From the NCBI GenBank assembly GCA_036874045.1, contig CM072336.1, positions 7,902,501-7,966,500 on the forward strand: a stretch of DNA of 64,000 nucleotides, written 5' to 3'. How positions within the stretch are numbered: position 1 is the stretch's first letter; each line of letters begins with the position of its first letter. Source of the DNA: Cymodocea nodosa. Lineage: Eukaryota > Streptophyta > Magnoliopsida > Alismatales > Cymodoceaceae. Below the pieces are notes generated by a model. It was given only the letters and a program-made list of their open reading frames with translations. It made no database searches and had not been told where the DNA came from. Positions 36,831 through 58,111 of this stretch are shown piece by piece. A program made the translations under genes and the position numbers.

Positions 36831-36837
36831 TTTTATA
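36831..36837 (-). promoter_or_regulatory. TATA box and pyrimidine/GA-rich leader of the LysM gene
   Basis: The minus strand reads TATAAAAGAGAGCGAGAGAG about 155 bases before the LysM start. Its position fits a core promoter with a leader of about 125 nt, and GA/CT-rich tracts near the start site are common in plant promoters. Inferred from sequence only. Confidence 0.55.
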
Positions 36838-36899
36838 ATTAGAAAAACAAAATAAAATAAGATAAGATAAAGGCCGGGTTTAAGGAGAGAAGTTGACAA

Positions 36900-39149
36900 A
36901 TAAAATGACAATTCCCCTTAATTTAAGATTTTGTAAATTATAAAGATTGCATTTAAAATAACTAAATATTTTTCCTTTATCATTGACAAATTTTAAGATT
37001 AAAAAATTGTACCATTTTTAATTATGACTACCTTACGCCAACATGGAATTACCTCATCTTTCTAATTAAAATTTCCCTTACATGCGGGTCAACTCGTTAA
37101 TTTGATATCTTTTTTTTTTTTTGCCATTGTACTAGTCTTCTCGTTGTATTGAATTTAATATTACCGTTTATTGTTTCTTGATCTTTTTTTTAAAAATACG
37201 TTTCTATCTGTCACTATCATTTTCCATCTCATTAATGTTGTTATCGTCAAAACTAATCCCATTACGCCCCAAGTTTAAATTAAATTAAATTAATCGACCC
37301 AGGGAATGATAACCAAAACCAAAACCAACTGCATCATTGACCAAGGGAATTAAATTAAAAGCACTCGCCTCCCTTTCTTTTCTTGACCATGACCTCAAAA
37401 CTAAAATGACCGTCAACATTTTTTCACAATGCATGGATGTTTAATTCTACGTGGGTTTCTCACACATACCAAACAGATGTACATATGCATTTAAAATCTT
37501 TTAACAATTGAACAGTAATTTTATACCCCTTTTTTTCTTCTTCTTAAAATAAACATGTCTCATTTCAATTTTATATCAAAATAACGTGGAAGAAGACAAG
37601 AAATCATTTCATTGCTTGTAAAGGAAAAAAATACAAAATATTATTGTGCAATCATAAAGAAAATGAAAAATAAAATTTGGGAATCTCCTTCCAAGAATAG
37701 ACACTTGCAGGATATCAAGACATATGTATTTGTTTTTATCTCTTATTCTTTTATTCTTTTTTTCATTTTCCTTCCCCTCCCCCCCCCCTCCTCCTATGTT
37801 AATGCCAAAGGTTTGATATTTAGCTTGTGTAGATTGTATTTGTACCATTTTCAATCAAATCTTACTATAATTGTCTGTGGATGGTGTGGCCTTTGTTTTA
37901 ATTTTTACACTTAAATTTGAGAATCTAAAATCTCCTTTAAAAGGATTAATATTAACATTCCTTTTTCACACATTTCGTCTAGCACAAATCCATTACTTAA
38001 TTCTCACTTTCTTGACTTTTCATTATGTGCATAAACATTTATTTATTACTTTTTAATATTTTTCTTTTTGTCCATTTTATCTTCCACCCTTTTAGACTTT
38101 CTATCATACACAAATGAGCTTAGTCAAATTATCATCTTGGTTTGGTATTTAAGATAAATTTCTTGTAAAAAAAATCTTTCAAAAAATGGTTGACAACATA
38201 ATACTTTATATTCTCATTGCAATTTTTGTATTATTTTTTAGGTGAAAAATTCCTTAGTTCTGTTTTTTCTCCCAAACTTCAATTACCTTCTTTCTAGTAA
38301 CCAAAAGGTTAGGCATACTTCCTTGTGGTCTTGTTAGATTGACAGGAATAATAGAATGTTTGATTGCCCATGTGGTGATATTACCTTGATATTTAATCGC
38401 ATGACTAATCGTTTGTTTCTTGATTAGAAAATCTTGTTGATGGCTCAAGTGCCAATCTTGCTAAAGATATTCAATCTAAGACTACATTTGTTTAAGGATG
38501 TGCCTAACTCCAACTTGTGACAGAAGCTAAGCACACCTATTCTTAAAGAAATATGTTTGTGGTTGAATATGTTAAATGTGATACACCTACTCCTAGTTAT
38601 AAGAATGTAGTTCATTTCTTAGCACGGATCATAACCTATACCTAGATTTTACCAAAATACCCCCAGTAGTTGCAAAACCCAATCAATCCTTTGTCAACAC
38701 GCCTCCTATTCACCCAAGTATGCCGTCCTCCATGCAAGGTTTCAGCATCATCGTCACCCTAACTCTTGGTCACTACAGCTTTCATTGTCGTTGTCGCTGC
38801 TGTTTCCTTCCTTCCTCTTCGCACCTCTCCTTCTTCTTCCTTGTGCCGAAGGGGCAGTCCTTCACCACATGGAGGGTGGAGGGGATAATTGGGTAAATTG
38901 GGATTTGGGGGTTTGGATTTTTGGGTTGAGTTGGGGAAAGGAGGGAATAAAATGGGGGGGATTTAGGAGGAGGGAGATTGACAGTTCAGGAGGAGAAAAC
39001 ATTTAATTTCAAACATAAACTCATAAAGTTAAAATTAATTATTTTATTAATGACATGAAAACTACATTGTAAGTTATGTAATGTAACCCTTATTACATTA
39101 AATATTTTTATATTTAATTTACATTCAAATTTCTACATTTCCTTGTGAA
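36900..39149. other. Gene-free interval
   Basis: AT-rich with homopolymer runs: T near 37,110-37,122 and a C-rich run near 37,776-37,790. 38,700-39,000 is GC-richer, with a 73-codon frame (38,785-39,006) whose start looks like a hydrophobic leader and which becomes Gly/Trp-rich. No family is recognised and it is probably not a gene. Confidence 0.45.
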
Positions 39150-41500
39150 ATTATTTTATACTTGTTGTCTACAAACTCAAGCAAACTTCTAGTCCTTGAT
39201 GTACATTAAAACTTTCAAAATGTCATCTTTTAATTTGACTATTCTATTATCTAATATATTTTTACTAATGCTAAAAACTTATTTAAATGTTATAGAAAAA
39301 GTTATAATTATTAGTAAATCTTTAATCATTAAAAATAAAATAGAAAATATATTTTTTTACCCTTTTCGCTGATCAATTATATCAAAATCCATGAATTAGG
39401 ATTTTCTCTTACTAAATAGGTATAATTAGTATTATTAAAATTAATTAATTCTTACCTAATTTTTAAGATAGGAGTTTCATTACAATCATCAACAAATAAG
39501 TTTAAATCATATACACATGATGATGACGATGATAGTTTTGCTAAATAAGATCAAATTGTATTTGTTGTGATTTATACCTTACAACATATAAACCAAACAT
39601 GTTATTTCATTTTTTTTTACATTTTGATAATTTATTAAGTTCTATATTTAAATATTTTTGCATTGCACTTAATATTTTTCCAACAAAATTTATTTTAATT
39701 CTAAAATCTAAACAAGTAGTTAATATATATAAAAGAGGTATATTATTTCAATACTTTAAAATTTTTTATTACATTTTTTAAATTATTGGTGAAAAAATGG
39801 ATAATTACTATAATTATTACAAATCTTTGCAATATTATATAAATAATGCATTGCATAAATAAAAATAGAATAACATACTTTAGACAAATGTTTATGGTGG
39901 ATCATAATATCACAAGAAGAAGAGTGAATTGTGGTTTTAGAAATTAAAAATCTAGTAGATAAAATAAGAGCAAAAAACACTCAATATTTATAATTTCAAA
40001 CTTTTTATTAATAAAGTAATAAATTACAATCATTTACAGCACAATTCCCTAATTATTGGTTTTAATATAATTTAATCCAAGATACAATTCAATGTAAAAG
40101 TATAACTTATTCTAACTTTGATTAAATTGTATTTTTTAAACCTAAGCTTCTATATGTGGCTTTTGATTCTTTTGAAAAATTTGCTTAGCTTCTATATCTC
40201 TTTTCTCCTTTCTTTGAATCTTCGAACTTTTTTTGAGATAACTCTTTTTCTCTATTTTACTTGGAATGTATAGATTGAATATCTCTTTCTCTTAGTTGAA
40301 ATTCTTTTGTATTTGTATAAGGATTTCTCTATTTTTTTTTTGTGTAGTGATTTCTCTATTGATTTTGGGATATTTGAAGTGTAGTTCATACCCTTTACTT
40401 ATAGTAGTAGAATTGTGATTTTATGTTCAGCATGTTCATCCACTTAACCTATGATCTTACGTACTAATTTAAATTTATATTATCCACGTTCTTCATTGTC
40501 TTTTTGAATTTCCACAATCTTCACTTCCTTTTTGTATTTCCATGATTCCCTATCATAGAATAATCAAAAGTCTTCTTTTTGGAGAACTATAGAATATATC
40601 TTCTAAGTCACCATTTTAGTTGAACACTTATACATTAAAACTTGTAAAAACTTAAACACTTATCCGTAACTCTTTGAGTTTTTCCACTTACAAAACATGT
40701 GACAAAACTTAACTTTTCGTTAGTCACTTTATAAAACTCAAACAGTTATCTATCAATGCGTAAAAACTCAAACAATTATCTAACTTTTCGACTTTTCTTT
40801 ACTGAACACATAGAAAATACATGAAAACTTAAAACATTAAAAATGCACATGTAGATAACTTAACTATACAAGTTTTTAACGTAACTTTTCGACTAACTCA
40901 AAACGTTAACTTATAACTATACGAATTTTTAAAATACATTAATACCTAACTATACGACTAATATACTTAGACTTATTTATAGACTTTAATAAAATATTTA
41001 TCATTAAAACAAAATTTCTAACAGCTTAGTTGCATTATAAAATAAATTTTAAAATTTAACAAAATTAATAATTTTAAAATCATTCTCATCTAAAGGTGTT
41101 GTATTATCATCAATTCTACTATTATAATAAGTTTTTATAGGTGCTTTGTAAGACAAACAATTTTTTAACATTAAATACAAAAAAATTCATCTACAAGGAA
41201 CATCCATGATAAATATCTTACATGGTAAATCAAATGAATTATATATATGATTAAATTCTTATTAATGTTTACTACTACATGTAATATAAGATAATATAAT
41301 TCTAATATTTTTAGTAAAAGCTTTTATTTTTCCAAAACCAACTTAAACTATAAAATTAATTATATGGCAAAAACGTCTTTGATGATATAAAGTAAAAACC
41401 ATGTGATAGACTTAATCTACTTTTAAACATGAAAATGATTGCACTATTATTAGAAGTATTATTAAAAGTAATACTATCTACTTTTTTTTTTAATTCCAAA
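39150..41500 (-). pseudogene. hAT transposase remnant, interrupted in the middle
   Basis: Minus-strand motifs lie in the proper order. VDSITFNNTSNNSAIIFMFK is at about 41,425-41,485 (family: ITxDNASxNxxAIxxLK). YHQRRFCHIINFIV is at about 41,345-41,390 (family: HxRCxxHIxNLIV). MDVPCR*IFLYLMLK is at 41,165-41,210 (family: LDVxTRWNSTYLML), and ENDFKIINFVKF*NLFYNAT at 41,035-41,095. At 39,190-39,335 a stretch reading MIKDLLIITFSITFK and then NILDNRIVKLKDDILKVLMY parallels the dimerisation region (MAxDxLxIPxSTVASESAFS...). About 40.0-41.0 kb between these shows no hAT similarity and may be an insertion. Many stops are present. Terminal repeats were not found. Confidence 0.78.
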
Positions 41501-44081
41501 AATTTTAAAAAAAATTATAATAATAGAAAAAACATTTTGAGCATTACAAAGAAAATTTAATTTTCTAAATCTTATTAATTTTTGTTGTTAATCTAATTAT
41601 AATCAATAAAATATGTAATGATAGCAATTTATCTTATTTTAATTCTTCTCTCCTAAATATCAAATATACATGTTATCGAAGTATTTATAGAACTCGTTAT
41701 GTTTCATTTTAATTTATTATAAACCTCAATAATATCTTATTTAGTGGTATTCCTAAAAATAATTTTAAATTATGAACAACATGTTTGTGAAATATATTTT
41801 TAAAAATATTCATTATCACCAAAATGAATAGAGAAATTCTTAATAGCAACCGTAGACACCTCACTTTTGACCTCCTATTAACATGTAGGTGTGTGTCACA
41901 ATGTCCACGTTAGTGTATGGAACATGATGCCATGCTAACCCAATTCTTAGTTTACTCGCTACCTCTCTTTAGATAGATTGGAATTTCCTTAACCTAACTA
42001 GACCTTCTCCCCAATCAAACTACAATTTAGCCTACTTAACTAGTCGATTTTCTCAATCGAACTAGAAATCCCTTAGTTAAATCAAAATTACTCCAACGAC
42101 TAAAAATTTCTACCTTCTTCTAGCAAGATCGAAATTTTCTGGAATAGGCTAAAACAACATTTCAATTGGATCATATATATTTTCCAACGTTTGGGAGTTT
42201 TCCTTTTTTAATAGAAAAAATGAAATTTTCCTCGACAGAAATATTATTTTAGTCAGACCGAGAATTCTCGCTCAAAATTTTCTCTTCTAGTAAAAAAAAA
42301 AAAAAACTAGAATTTCCCTCGATCAGACCGAAATAATTGAGTTTCTCTTCCATCGACTATGGAATTTCCAATCAAACCAAAAAATCGTTTGATCTAATCC
42401 AAATCCATGTCGTCATTTCTTAGCCAAACTAGAAAATTCCCTTTTGGTTCAACTAAAACTCCTCTTAAACATGAAATAATTTTTTGATTGCGAGCGTGCC
42501 TTCGCTACTTGACACCATGTGTTGTGACATATTGGCATTTCCACGCTAGCAACCAAATCAACGTTGTCACGTCATCAACCACGTGGATGTCACATCATTA
42601 CTCGATTGACATGTGGCAACAATCTATTGTAACTATAACTAGTTAATTTATAAATTCCCCCCTCTCACTAGCCACCACATTAGGTTCGACCAAGCTTACA
42701 TTCGGCCCATCGCTTGAAAAACACTGGCCCATGTTAAATGGGCTTTGGTTAGGCCAGCCCATGAGGGTCCAGCCCCGTCGACACTTGTAAATTTAAATAC
42801 CGAAAAGTAAAAATAATAATAGAATTTTGTAACGTGTTTGTTCATCCCGACATAGTCTCTCTGCCATGGTTGTAATATTAATTACAATACTCATTTTCAT
42901 AAAAACTAAGTAAAACGATAAATTTAAACTTCTACAGACGGTACTAATTTAATAAAAAAATACCACCCTTGATTTTCTATTCTTACAGAGTTACTCGTTC
43001 TTCAAGTCATTGTTATAATGTCGCTGTTGATTGAGGTTATCACATTTTGCAGTTTAGACAAATGTAGCCTAAGTAGGATGCTCTTGCTCTTAGTATTTAT
43101 TCCCTTCTCTCCAATCACTACCAGTAACGTTGATTCCACTAACTTTACTTTCAAGAGACAAGGAGATTAACTTGAAAGAGAAGGAGCAAACTAGCTTTTG
43201 TGTTTTGTCTCTCTCTAATGTATCTCTTGCTTTTGTCTTTGTTTAGCTAGATTTGGACTCATGGTTTTATACCTTAACTCTCTTTGCTATCGTCTCTTAG
43301 TTAGGTAACTTCTTTTTTTATTTTAATATAATCTATCTCAATCTTATTACAGAAAAAGACTGCTACGAGTAGGATAGACGACTACTTTGTATCTTTTTAG
43401 TTAACTAATATTTGTTTGGTGAAAGCTATGTATTTCGTTCAATTTTAACTCTGTTGGATTTTAAAGGGTAGGAATAAGACCATCAAAGTTACGGTGGAAT
43501 CTTTATTCTTGCATGCATACTTTTTTTGATTGAAATCTAAAAATAAGCTTTAGTGGTTTGAAAATTTTGTAGCGGAAGTTCTTATATATATATATTTTTA
43601 AAATATTTATTTTATAAAATAAGTCTTAATTTTTGTAAAAAAATTATTTTTTTAATCTTTATCTTTTTAGTTTTCTTTAACAAAAATGTCCTACATTTTC
43701 TAAAATTATACTAAGGTCCACAAACGGTCCTACATTTCTCAAGAGTCTATAAAATACCTTACCCTCATCTTCTTTGCTTCTCAATTTTATTTGTGAGATG
43801 TTACTCTACTTCTCATGAAAGTTGGTCATTTACGTAGAATCCCATGGCTAGGCACATATGATGAAGTGGCCACATTTGGGTTAATATCAGAGTTTTATTG
43901 AGCCTCTTGATTAAGATATTTGAGTCAATAAGCGTACCAATCTTATTTTAATAGAACAAATGAAAACAGAGCAAAGGACATTCCAACTCATCAAACAATT
44001 GTTAATCTAATACTTGCTTTATTAGCATCTTGAATCCGTACGGATTGCTTTTTCGGATCTTTAACCGGGTCGTCAAAGGTC
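41501..44081. other. Gene-free interval with short repeat family and GGCCCA motifs
   Basis: 41,880-42,470 is rich in phrases like ACTAGAAATTTCC and GATCAGACCGA at irregular 30-60 bp spacing. A longer diverged phrase, GTGTCACAATGTCCACGTTAG (41,894-41,914), recurs near 42,521-42,555 as GTGACATATTGGCATTTCCACGCTAG. GGCCCA/TGGGCT boxes cluster at 42,705-42,775. Nothing coding is recognised up to the NDUFB2 gene. Confidence 0.45.
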
Positions 44082-44216
44082 ATGGATTCGGATCCGAATG
44101 TCACTGTGATTTCCACCAACGGATTTGCCGAGAGCGTGGTCCGGGACGTGTGGAGGCGAGGCGGGGAAGAAACACCGGCGGAGGTGCTGCGACTGTCCGG
44201 AGAGCGGGACGCAAGA

Positions 44217-46092
44217 ATGGGCGGCGGAGGCGGCCACGGAAGCACAACCTACAAGGGGGTGACGATTCACCACCCCAAGAGATGGCACGCCGTGACAGGG
44301 AAGGGCTTGTGCGCCATCATGTGGTATGCTAATGCCCAACGCTTCCTTCCTCCCACACCTTCTTTATGCCTCCATTCTTTCCTCTTCAGCCTTGTTTTGG
44401 TACATTGCACTATGTGTCTACACTTTTCTGCTTACGTTTTCCCGGTGGATGAAGGGGATTTAAGTGCTTTACGGGAACCCTAGTTTCATACGAAGGGGTG
44501 CTGGGTTTGATGCCAGCGTGAAAGGGGGTGGATGAGGGTGCGTATGCGATCTCTCACCTGCTTTTATCGATAAATTTCGTGGGGGGCGTTGCAAACGATT
44601 CGAATTTTGAGCGACCGAGTGAAATTATTTACGGAGCTTTGACATTAACGTGTCGGGCCATTCTTATTGCTTTCTATAGAAGAATTCTTGCATCAGGACT
44701 TGAAATTACGAATTCCGTTCCCATTTGCTTTGTTTGTATATTTCTTTTTGTTGATGGCCTTTTGTATCTAATGTAATAATGTATAAGGTACCAGGCAGTA
44801 ATTCTTGTATTTGCAATTTTTTATAGACATTTGATGCATCCTTGAACTGATGCCATCTGATTATTCTTTTTGTAGGTTTTGGGTGCTTTACAGGGCCAAG
44901 CAAGATGGTCCTGTTATCTTGGTAGTAATCTTTTTCTTAGCATGTTGTGCTCTATGATATAAGTGTTCGGTTACCGGGAAGTAATCTTAACATACTGCTT
45001 TTGTTTCAAAGGGTTGGCGTCATCCTTGGGAGGGCCACGGGGATCACTCCCATGAACATGCCGAGGAGCATGAGGTATTTAGTTCATCCTTCTATTTCGG
45101 TACAAGAACCTTAACTGGAATGGCAGAATATATTTTATCTTTTCTCCTTAGGCTTCATTCTCAGGAAAAAAAAAAAATGTAAGTTTGATGATCTAATGTT
45201 TTTGGCGATTTAATACTGTAGATCCATTTTCCATTCCATGCTAGAAAAATTTTGTCATTAGCCATTCAGAATAAATTGCTTGGGAGTTGCAATATTGATT
45301 CATTGATATTCCATCAATGGTGGGTGGTGGTTGTCACGACTTGATCCCATCATCGTTTTTGTATCCACCTAGAAGCAGCAAGCCAACACAACAAGCCTTT
45401 GTTCATCACTGATGTAGTAATAAAAACTTATGTGAAAACATGAGAAGTTATACAACTCAACTGCCTTTGTTAGGGTACACATTGGAACTACAAACACTTT
45501 TAAAAGGAAGCAAAAATTATAATGTGAAACATGTAAAAGAATTCTACAGTTAACTAAATGATAGTTACTGTTTGATATGGAAGAGTTTAACAATCCAAAG
45601 ATTGACTGACCAATATAAATGAAACAAAGTAGGACTTGGGGATAATTTGCAGCAAGTAGTTGCGGGAATTATTTTACAGCTTCTCTTCGACACTTCCATA
45701 AAAGCACGACTGCTTCCCTAATCTGCAAGCTGGATTGCTGGCCCTTATCCTCCTACAATTCGGCATGTTACTGGTGACATATCTAGATTGTGTTGTACGC
45801 ACTTCTATCATCTTCACTACATATTTCTACCGCAGCTGCTACAACCGTCTGTAGCTGTTCATGTCTACTGGTTAGAATCTAATACATGAATTGCAGTTCT
45901 TGATGAGTTGACGTTACATATATTTTACCACCTATGATTCTTTATGTATTGAATTCTGTTTTTCTCTTCTCATTCACCATAATGACGATGATGATATTAT
46001 TATTAGCAGCGAAGACAATGTTTGTTCTAGAAATTTAGATATTACATGGCTGTGACTAATTATTTCTCTGTTTCTTACAGGCTTCACATTAG
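44217..46092 (+). CDS. NDUFB2: NADH dehydrogenase (ubiquinone) 1 beta subcomplex subunit 2, mitochondrial complex I
   Basis: Accessory subunit of respiratory complex I, inner mitochondrial membrane. Four exons restore one frame: 44,217-44,323, 44,876-44,921, 45,012-45,074 and 46,081-46,092, giving 75 residues. The product begins MGGGGGHGSTTYKGVTIHHP, continues KRWHAVTGKGLCAIMWFWVL (one hydrophobic segment), then YRAKQDGPVILGWRHPWEGH and a His/Glu-rich tail ending ASH. Family members in plants are about 70 residues with this same Gly-rich start. Codons are split at intron 1 (TG|G); the other junctions are in phase 0, and all donors are GT and acceptors AG. The start at 44,217 has A at -3 and G at +4. 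An in-frame ATG at 44,082 would add 45 residues (see findings). A poly(A) signal AATAAA lies at 46,151-46,156. The last exon codes only three residues, so exon 4 is the least certain part. Confidence 0.93.
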
Positions 46093-48098
46093 AATTCTGA
46101 AAAACTTCCAAGTGTGAATTGGGCGCTACGTTACAATCTTAGTGTCAATCAATAAAGATGTAAACCTTGCTTTATAAATCTTGTCTTTAATCAAATCCTT
46201 GTTGAATTTTTCTGTTGAAGTTGTCTTGAAGGAATGCTTTCGTCATTTAAGCATAGCATTATCGAGCATGTCGCTCTTTTTCTTACCATCACATTGCTGC
46301 TCATCATTCTTCTGGAAACATCTTTATATATTCTATGTATTTGTCAGTATCGTTTGGTACTATGTTGTTTCATTTATTTTTTTTCTTCTCGTTGGTAAAA
46401 ATTCGTCTGATATTTATTATAATATTATAATGTATATTATATATTAAAAAATATAATAGTTGTTACACAAGAATTAGATGAGTGCATCTAATTCTTCTTT
46501 TGTAGGCTTATATATAGTCTACAAAAATGTGAGAATGGAGAAGTGTAATTTACTCGGAAAGAGAATGACACCCTCACTCTTGCCTTTGCTTAGAAAGATT
46601 CAAAAGGCAAAATAGATGAATGCGTTATTAGAAAAGCATTAGAAAGAGAATCTTCTTCGTAAGTGATAGGGTTAAATAAAGAAAAGGTCAATTGAAAATT
46701 TTCATCGGTGACATGCCTTGGAGACATTTGGATAATCCTAGCATAATCTCTTCTTGGGATCCTCTTATAGCAAAGTTTGTTCTGTCACTTGTAGAGTGGT
46801 CCAAAAAAGGTATATCGTTCCTCAATTACCGTTTACCGATTTTTAACTTTCCATTTCTTCTTTTTATTAAGATTGGGTACTTTCGATAATTTCTGATGTA
46901 GATACTTTAAGGAAGAATGCCCTCACATTCATTCTTCGATTTCCTTAATTTCCCCTTGTGTCTCTTTACTTGCTAACGTGCAGAGGGAAATTGATTTTCT
47001 TTAGATTTTGGTGATTTTCCTTTTGATTGATTGCCACTCCGCGGCCTCTGCTGTGCTGCTGCTCCTTAGGCAGCCTGACGCACATAGGTTCGTTCGGCTT
47101 GGTAACAAGAGCCGAAGCAGTGCTAAACAAATACCTCCTTGTTACTATTCATCAGTAGTTGTTTTAGGAGGTTTTCGATTTCGATTTCGATTTCGACGGT
47201 CGGTGGGTGGTCTTTTCTTCCCCTCTCCTTCCCACTGCAAGGAGAATTAAATATAAGAGCTTTGGGAGCATATTTAAAAACCAACAATTAGCATAGAACA
47301 AAGGTCCAGTTGTGAACGAGGACAGAAGTGGGAACTCTCGCGTCGTCTAGAGAAAGAGGGGGTGCTTACGTGTGTGAAGTGGGGATGGAGAGAGCGAAGG
47401 AGCGGGAAGAAACAATACGGTATTAACTAAGATTAGGTAATACGCCTGGGCATTTGTGGTTAGTTGTAAGGATCAATTATTAGTACTATTAAATTTAAAG
47501 ATGCGTAGGTAGATAATGCTTTATTCTTCGCTTCTCTTTAAAATAAATATATATACATTTTTTACAAACACCTTATGTCTTATTTTTTAGTACACTTTAT
47601 GTACTAGATGCCACAGTCCGATTCCACTGAAAATGTCAGTCGAATATGGTTAGAAAAATCGTGACGGCACAGTTTAATAAGATCTAAATGTGTTAGCGTA
47701 ATTAGGTTGACATCTTTGTCAACAGAGGGAGTGACGTGACAAAAAAAAAAAGGTAAATACGCGACAGGCGCATACCCCACCGCCGGATTGCGGTGTCAGC
47801 GACACGTGAGGGAGAGAATCACGCACGAGGGCACGCACGTCGCTTTTCGAATTCGAATACGGTTCGATTATGCTATCGTTAGCCACAGCTAAAAATGACA
47901 TGAGCACGTAAGTGAGGACTTTTATTTTCTAATCATCTGACAGATTTACATACTTGTTTATTATATTTAAAAATCACACTGACAACAACGACAGCAACGC
48001 TTAACTGTGAGACACTTGAAGTTGAAGGCGGTTTAAATTTCTTTAATTCATTTGACAAAGCGACGTGAAGTGTGAGTGAATGCTACAGTTGGACTTTA
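46093..48098. other. Intergenic region between NDUFB2 and BSK1
   Basis: Includes the NDUFB2 3' end and the BSK1 upstream region. 47,745-47,850 is CpG-rich with a GACACGTGAG motif (47,800-47,809) and ACGCACGTCGC, both ACGT-core elements. A (CGATTT)n run lies at 47,174-47,195. No additional gene is recognised among the short frames. Confidence 0.5.
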
Positions 48099-48107
48099 TT
48101 ATTTAAA
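48099..48107 (+). promoter_or_regulatory. Candidate TATA box of BSK1
   Basis: TATTTAAAG lies about 420 bases before the BSK1 start. It would give a leader of nearly 400 nt that includes a G15 run (48,331-48,345). Inferred only. Confidence 0.35.
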
Positions 48108-48522
48108 GGTCATGATTAAATTGAAATCCACTCCTCCTCGAACACAAAACCCACAACCCAATACAAAAGAACCCCTTTCCTCCTCGGGTGTGCTGCTTCT
48201 GCTCTCTTCTGGATAGATTGGAGGAGCAGGCAGAGGAAAAAGAGACGGGGAAATCACCGCAGTCCTTTCCCGTTGCTGCGAGCAAGCAGTGGTGGAGAAA
48301 GGAGTGAGAATCTCTGACCGACCGACACCCGGGGGGGGGGGGGGGAAAGGAGAAAGCTGGTTCCTGGAAGCAGGGAAAGCGGTAGTTTTTCTCCGTCTTT
48401 ACCCTCCTTATTCATTCCCCTTTCTTCTTCAATTGTGGTTTTATTTTTTTATTTTTTTCCCCTCACCAATTAGTTCGGAAAAGCTTGGGTCTTTTGCCGG
48501 AAGGGAAGTAGCTGGTGGAGCC

Positions 48523-56915
<8,393 letters not shown>

Positions 56916-58111
56916 ATTCTGGAAGGCGTTTGCCATCAACTCGTGTGACGACCTTGGTTGCCATGGCTATTGTTGATTTAGCTCAGCAGTAGCCATTGGT
57001 TTTCAGGCTTACCTTGTGTTTGTTGCCATTACAGCCCATCTGACAAAATGTAATATAAACTATTTGATTAGATAAAATTGGTTCTTTCGCTCATGTGTCT
57101 TGCTCCGCAATGTACTGTACATTTTGATTCCAGCTATTTTCGCATTGAGTTTTCTTCACAACAAACGAATTCAGGCCTGAAACAAGAAAGTTTGTACAAT
57201 TTATTTGAAGAGTATGCTAAATTATATGTTTAAGAAGGTAGTTTTAGTTGCAGTACTTGTAGTAACGTAGGAAGACTAAATAATAATGAAAATACTACAC
57301 GGTAGGGTAGGAAAAAAAAGAAAAACATGCAAACGCAATGATAATTAGCAATCAACTAGGAAAATAATTAGAATTAGAATTTTCTTCTTGTGAGACTGAA
57401 ATGAACAATTTAAATCCATTAAATTAGTGATTTAATAATTCAAGTAGGTTTCCTGTAGTGTAATTACATGTATTAGAACATTTACTAAAAATTTAAAATT
57501 TCTTTAGGTGAAAATTATCACATGACAGGAGATGTAAATTATAAAAAACATCTGTGGAAGTCTCCATTTATTTCAATGATTGGTATGATTATATGGCATA
57601 TTTACAAAACATGAAGTTAGAGGCCGAACATGTACATGAAGAACATCTTTTTTTTTTCTCGTTTTTTTTTTTTGTTATCGACAACTGCATGAGCATTTGC
57701 GCAAGATGGCATGAATTTAAATCAGAAGCCACTTTTTTAGGACTTAAATAGATTATCATGTATAACACCCATTCCAACTTTTACTTCGATAATAAGTAAA
57801 ATCAATGCATAAAGATAAATTATGCGAATATATTTCTAAGGCACTAAATTTATCTTCAAATGCATTGAGTTTTAAATGAAATGAATAACAAGATGACAGG
57901 AAGATGGAAGACCGTGACAGAATAGAAGACGCTAATTTCCCTCTGCAACATTTCTTTCAAGTCTCATCGCAAGGTAGGTTGGGATTTCCTTGCAAGCATA
58001 ACAAAACTAAAATTCGACTTCGCATCAACGCTCTTGGTCTTCCTTACACCACATTGTAGGGATAAAACGACAGAACCATTGCAGATCAAGCGTCTGGAAA
58101 TGGCACCATGT
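56916..58111. other. Tail-to-tail intergenic region between BSK1 and PRP3
   Basis: Holds the 3' untranslated regions of two convergent genes. The rest is AT-rich with poly(T) runs at 57,648-57,655 and 57,663-57,672. No gene is recognised. Confidence 0.55.

Noticed and set aside
38785-39006. 73-codon secreted-peptide-like frame
   Set aside because: The leader-like start is followed by low-complexity Gly/Trp-rich sequence from a G-rich tract. No family match and no supporting context.
47850-47880. ATTCGAATACGGTTCGATTA as a tRNA T-arm
   Set aside because: No acceptor stem or anticodon arm could be placed around it. No other tRNA-like structure was found in the window.
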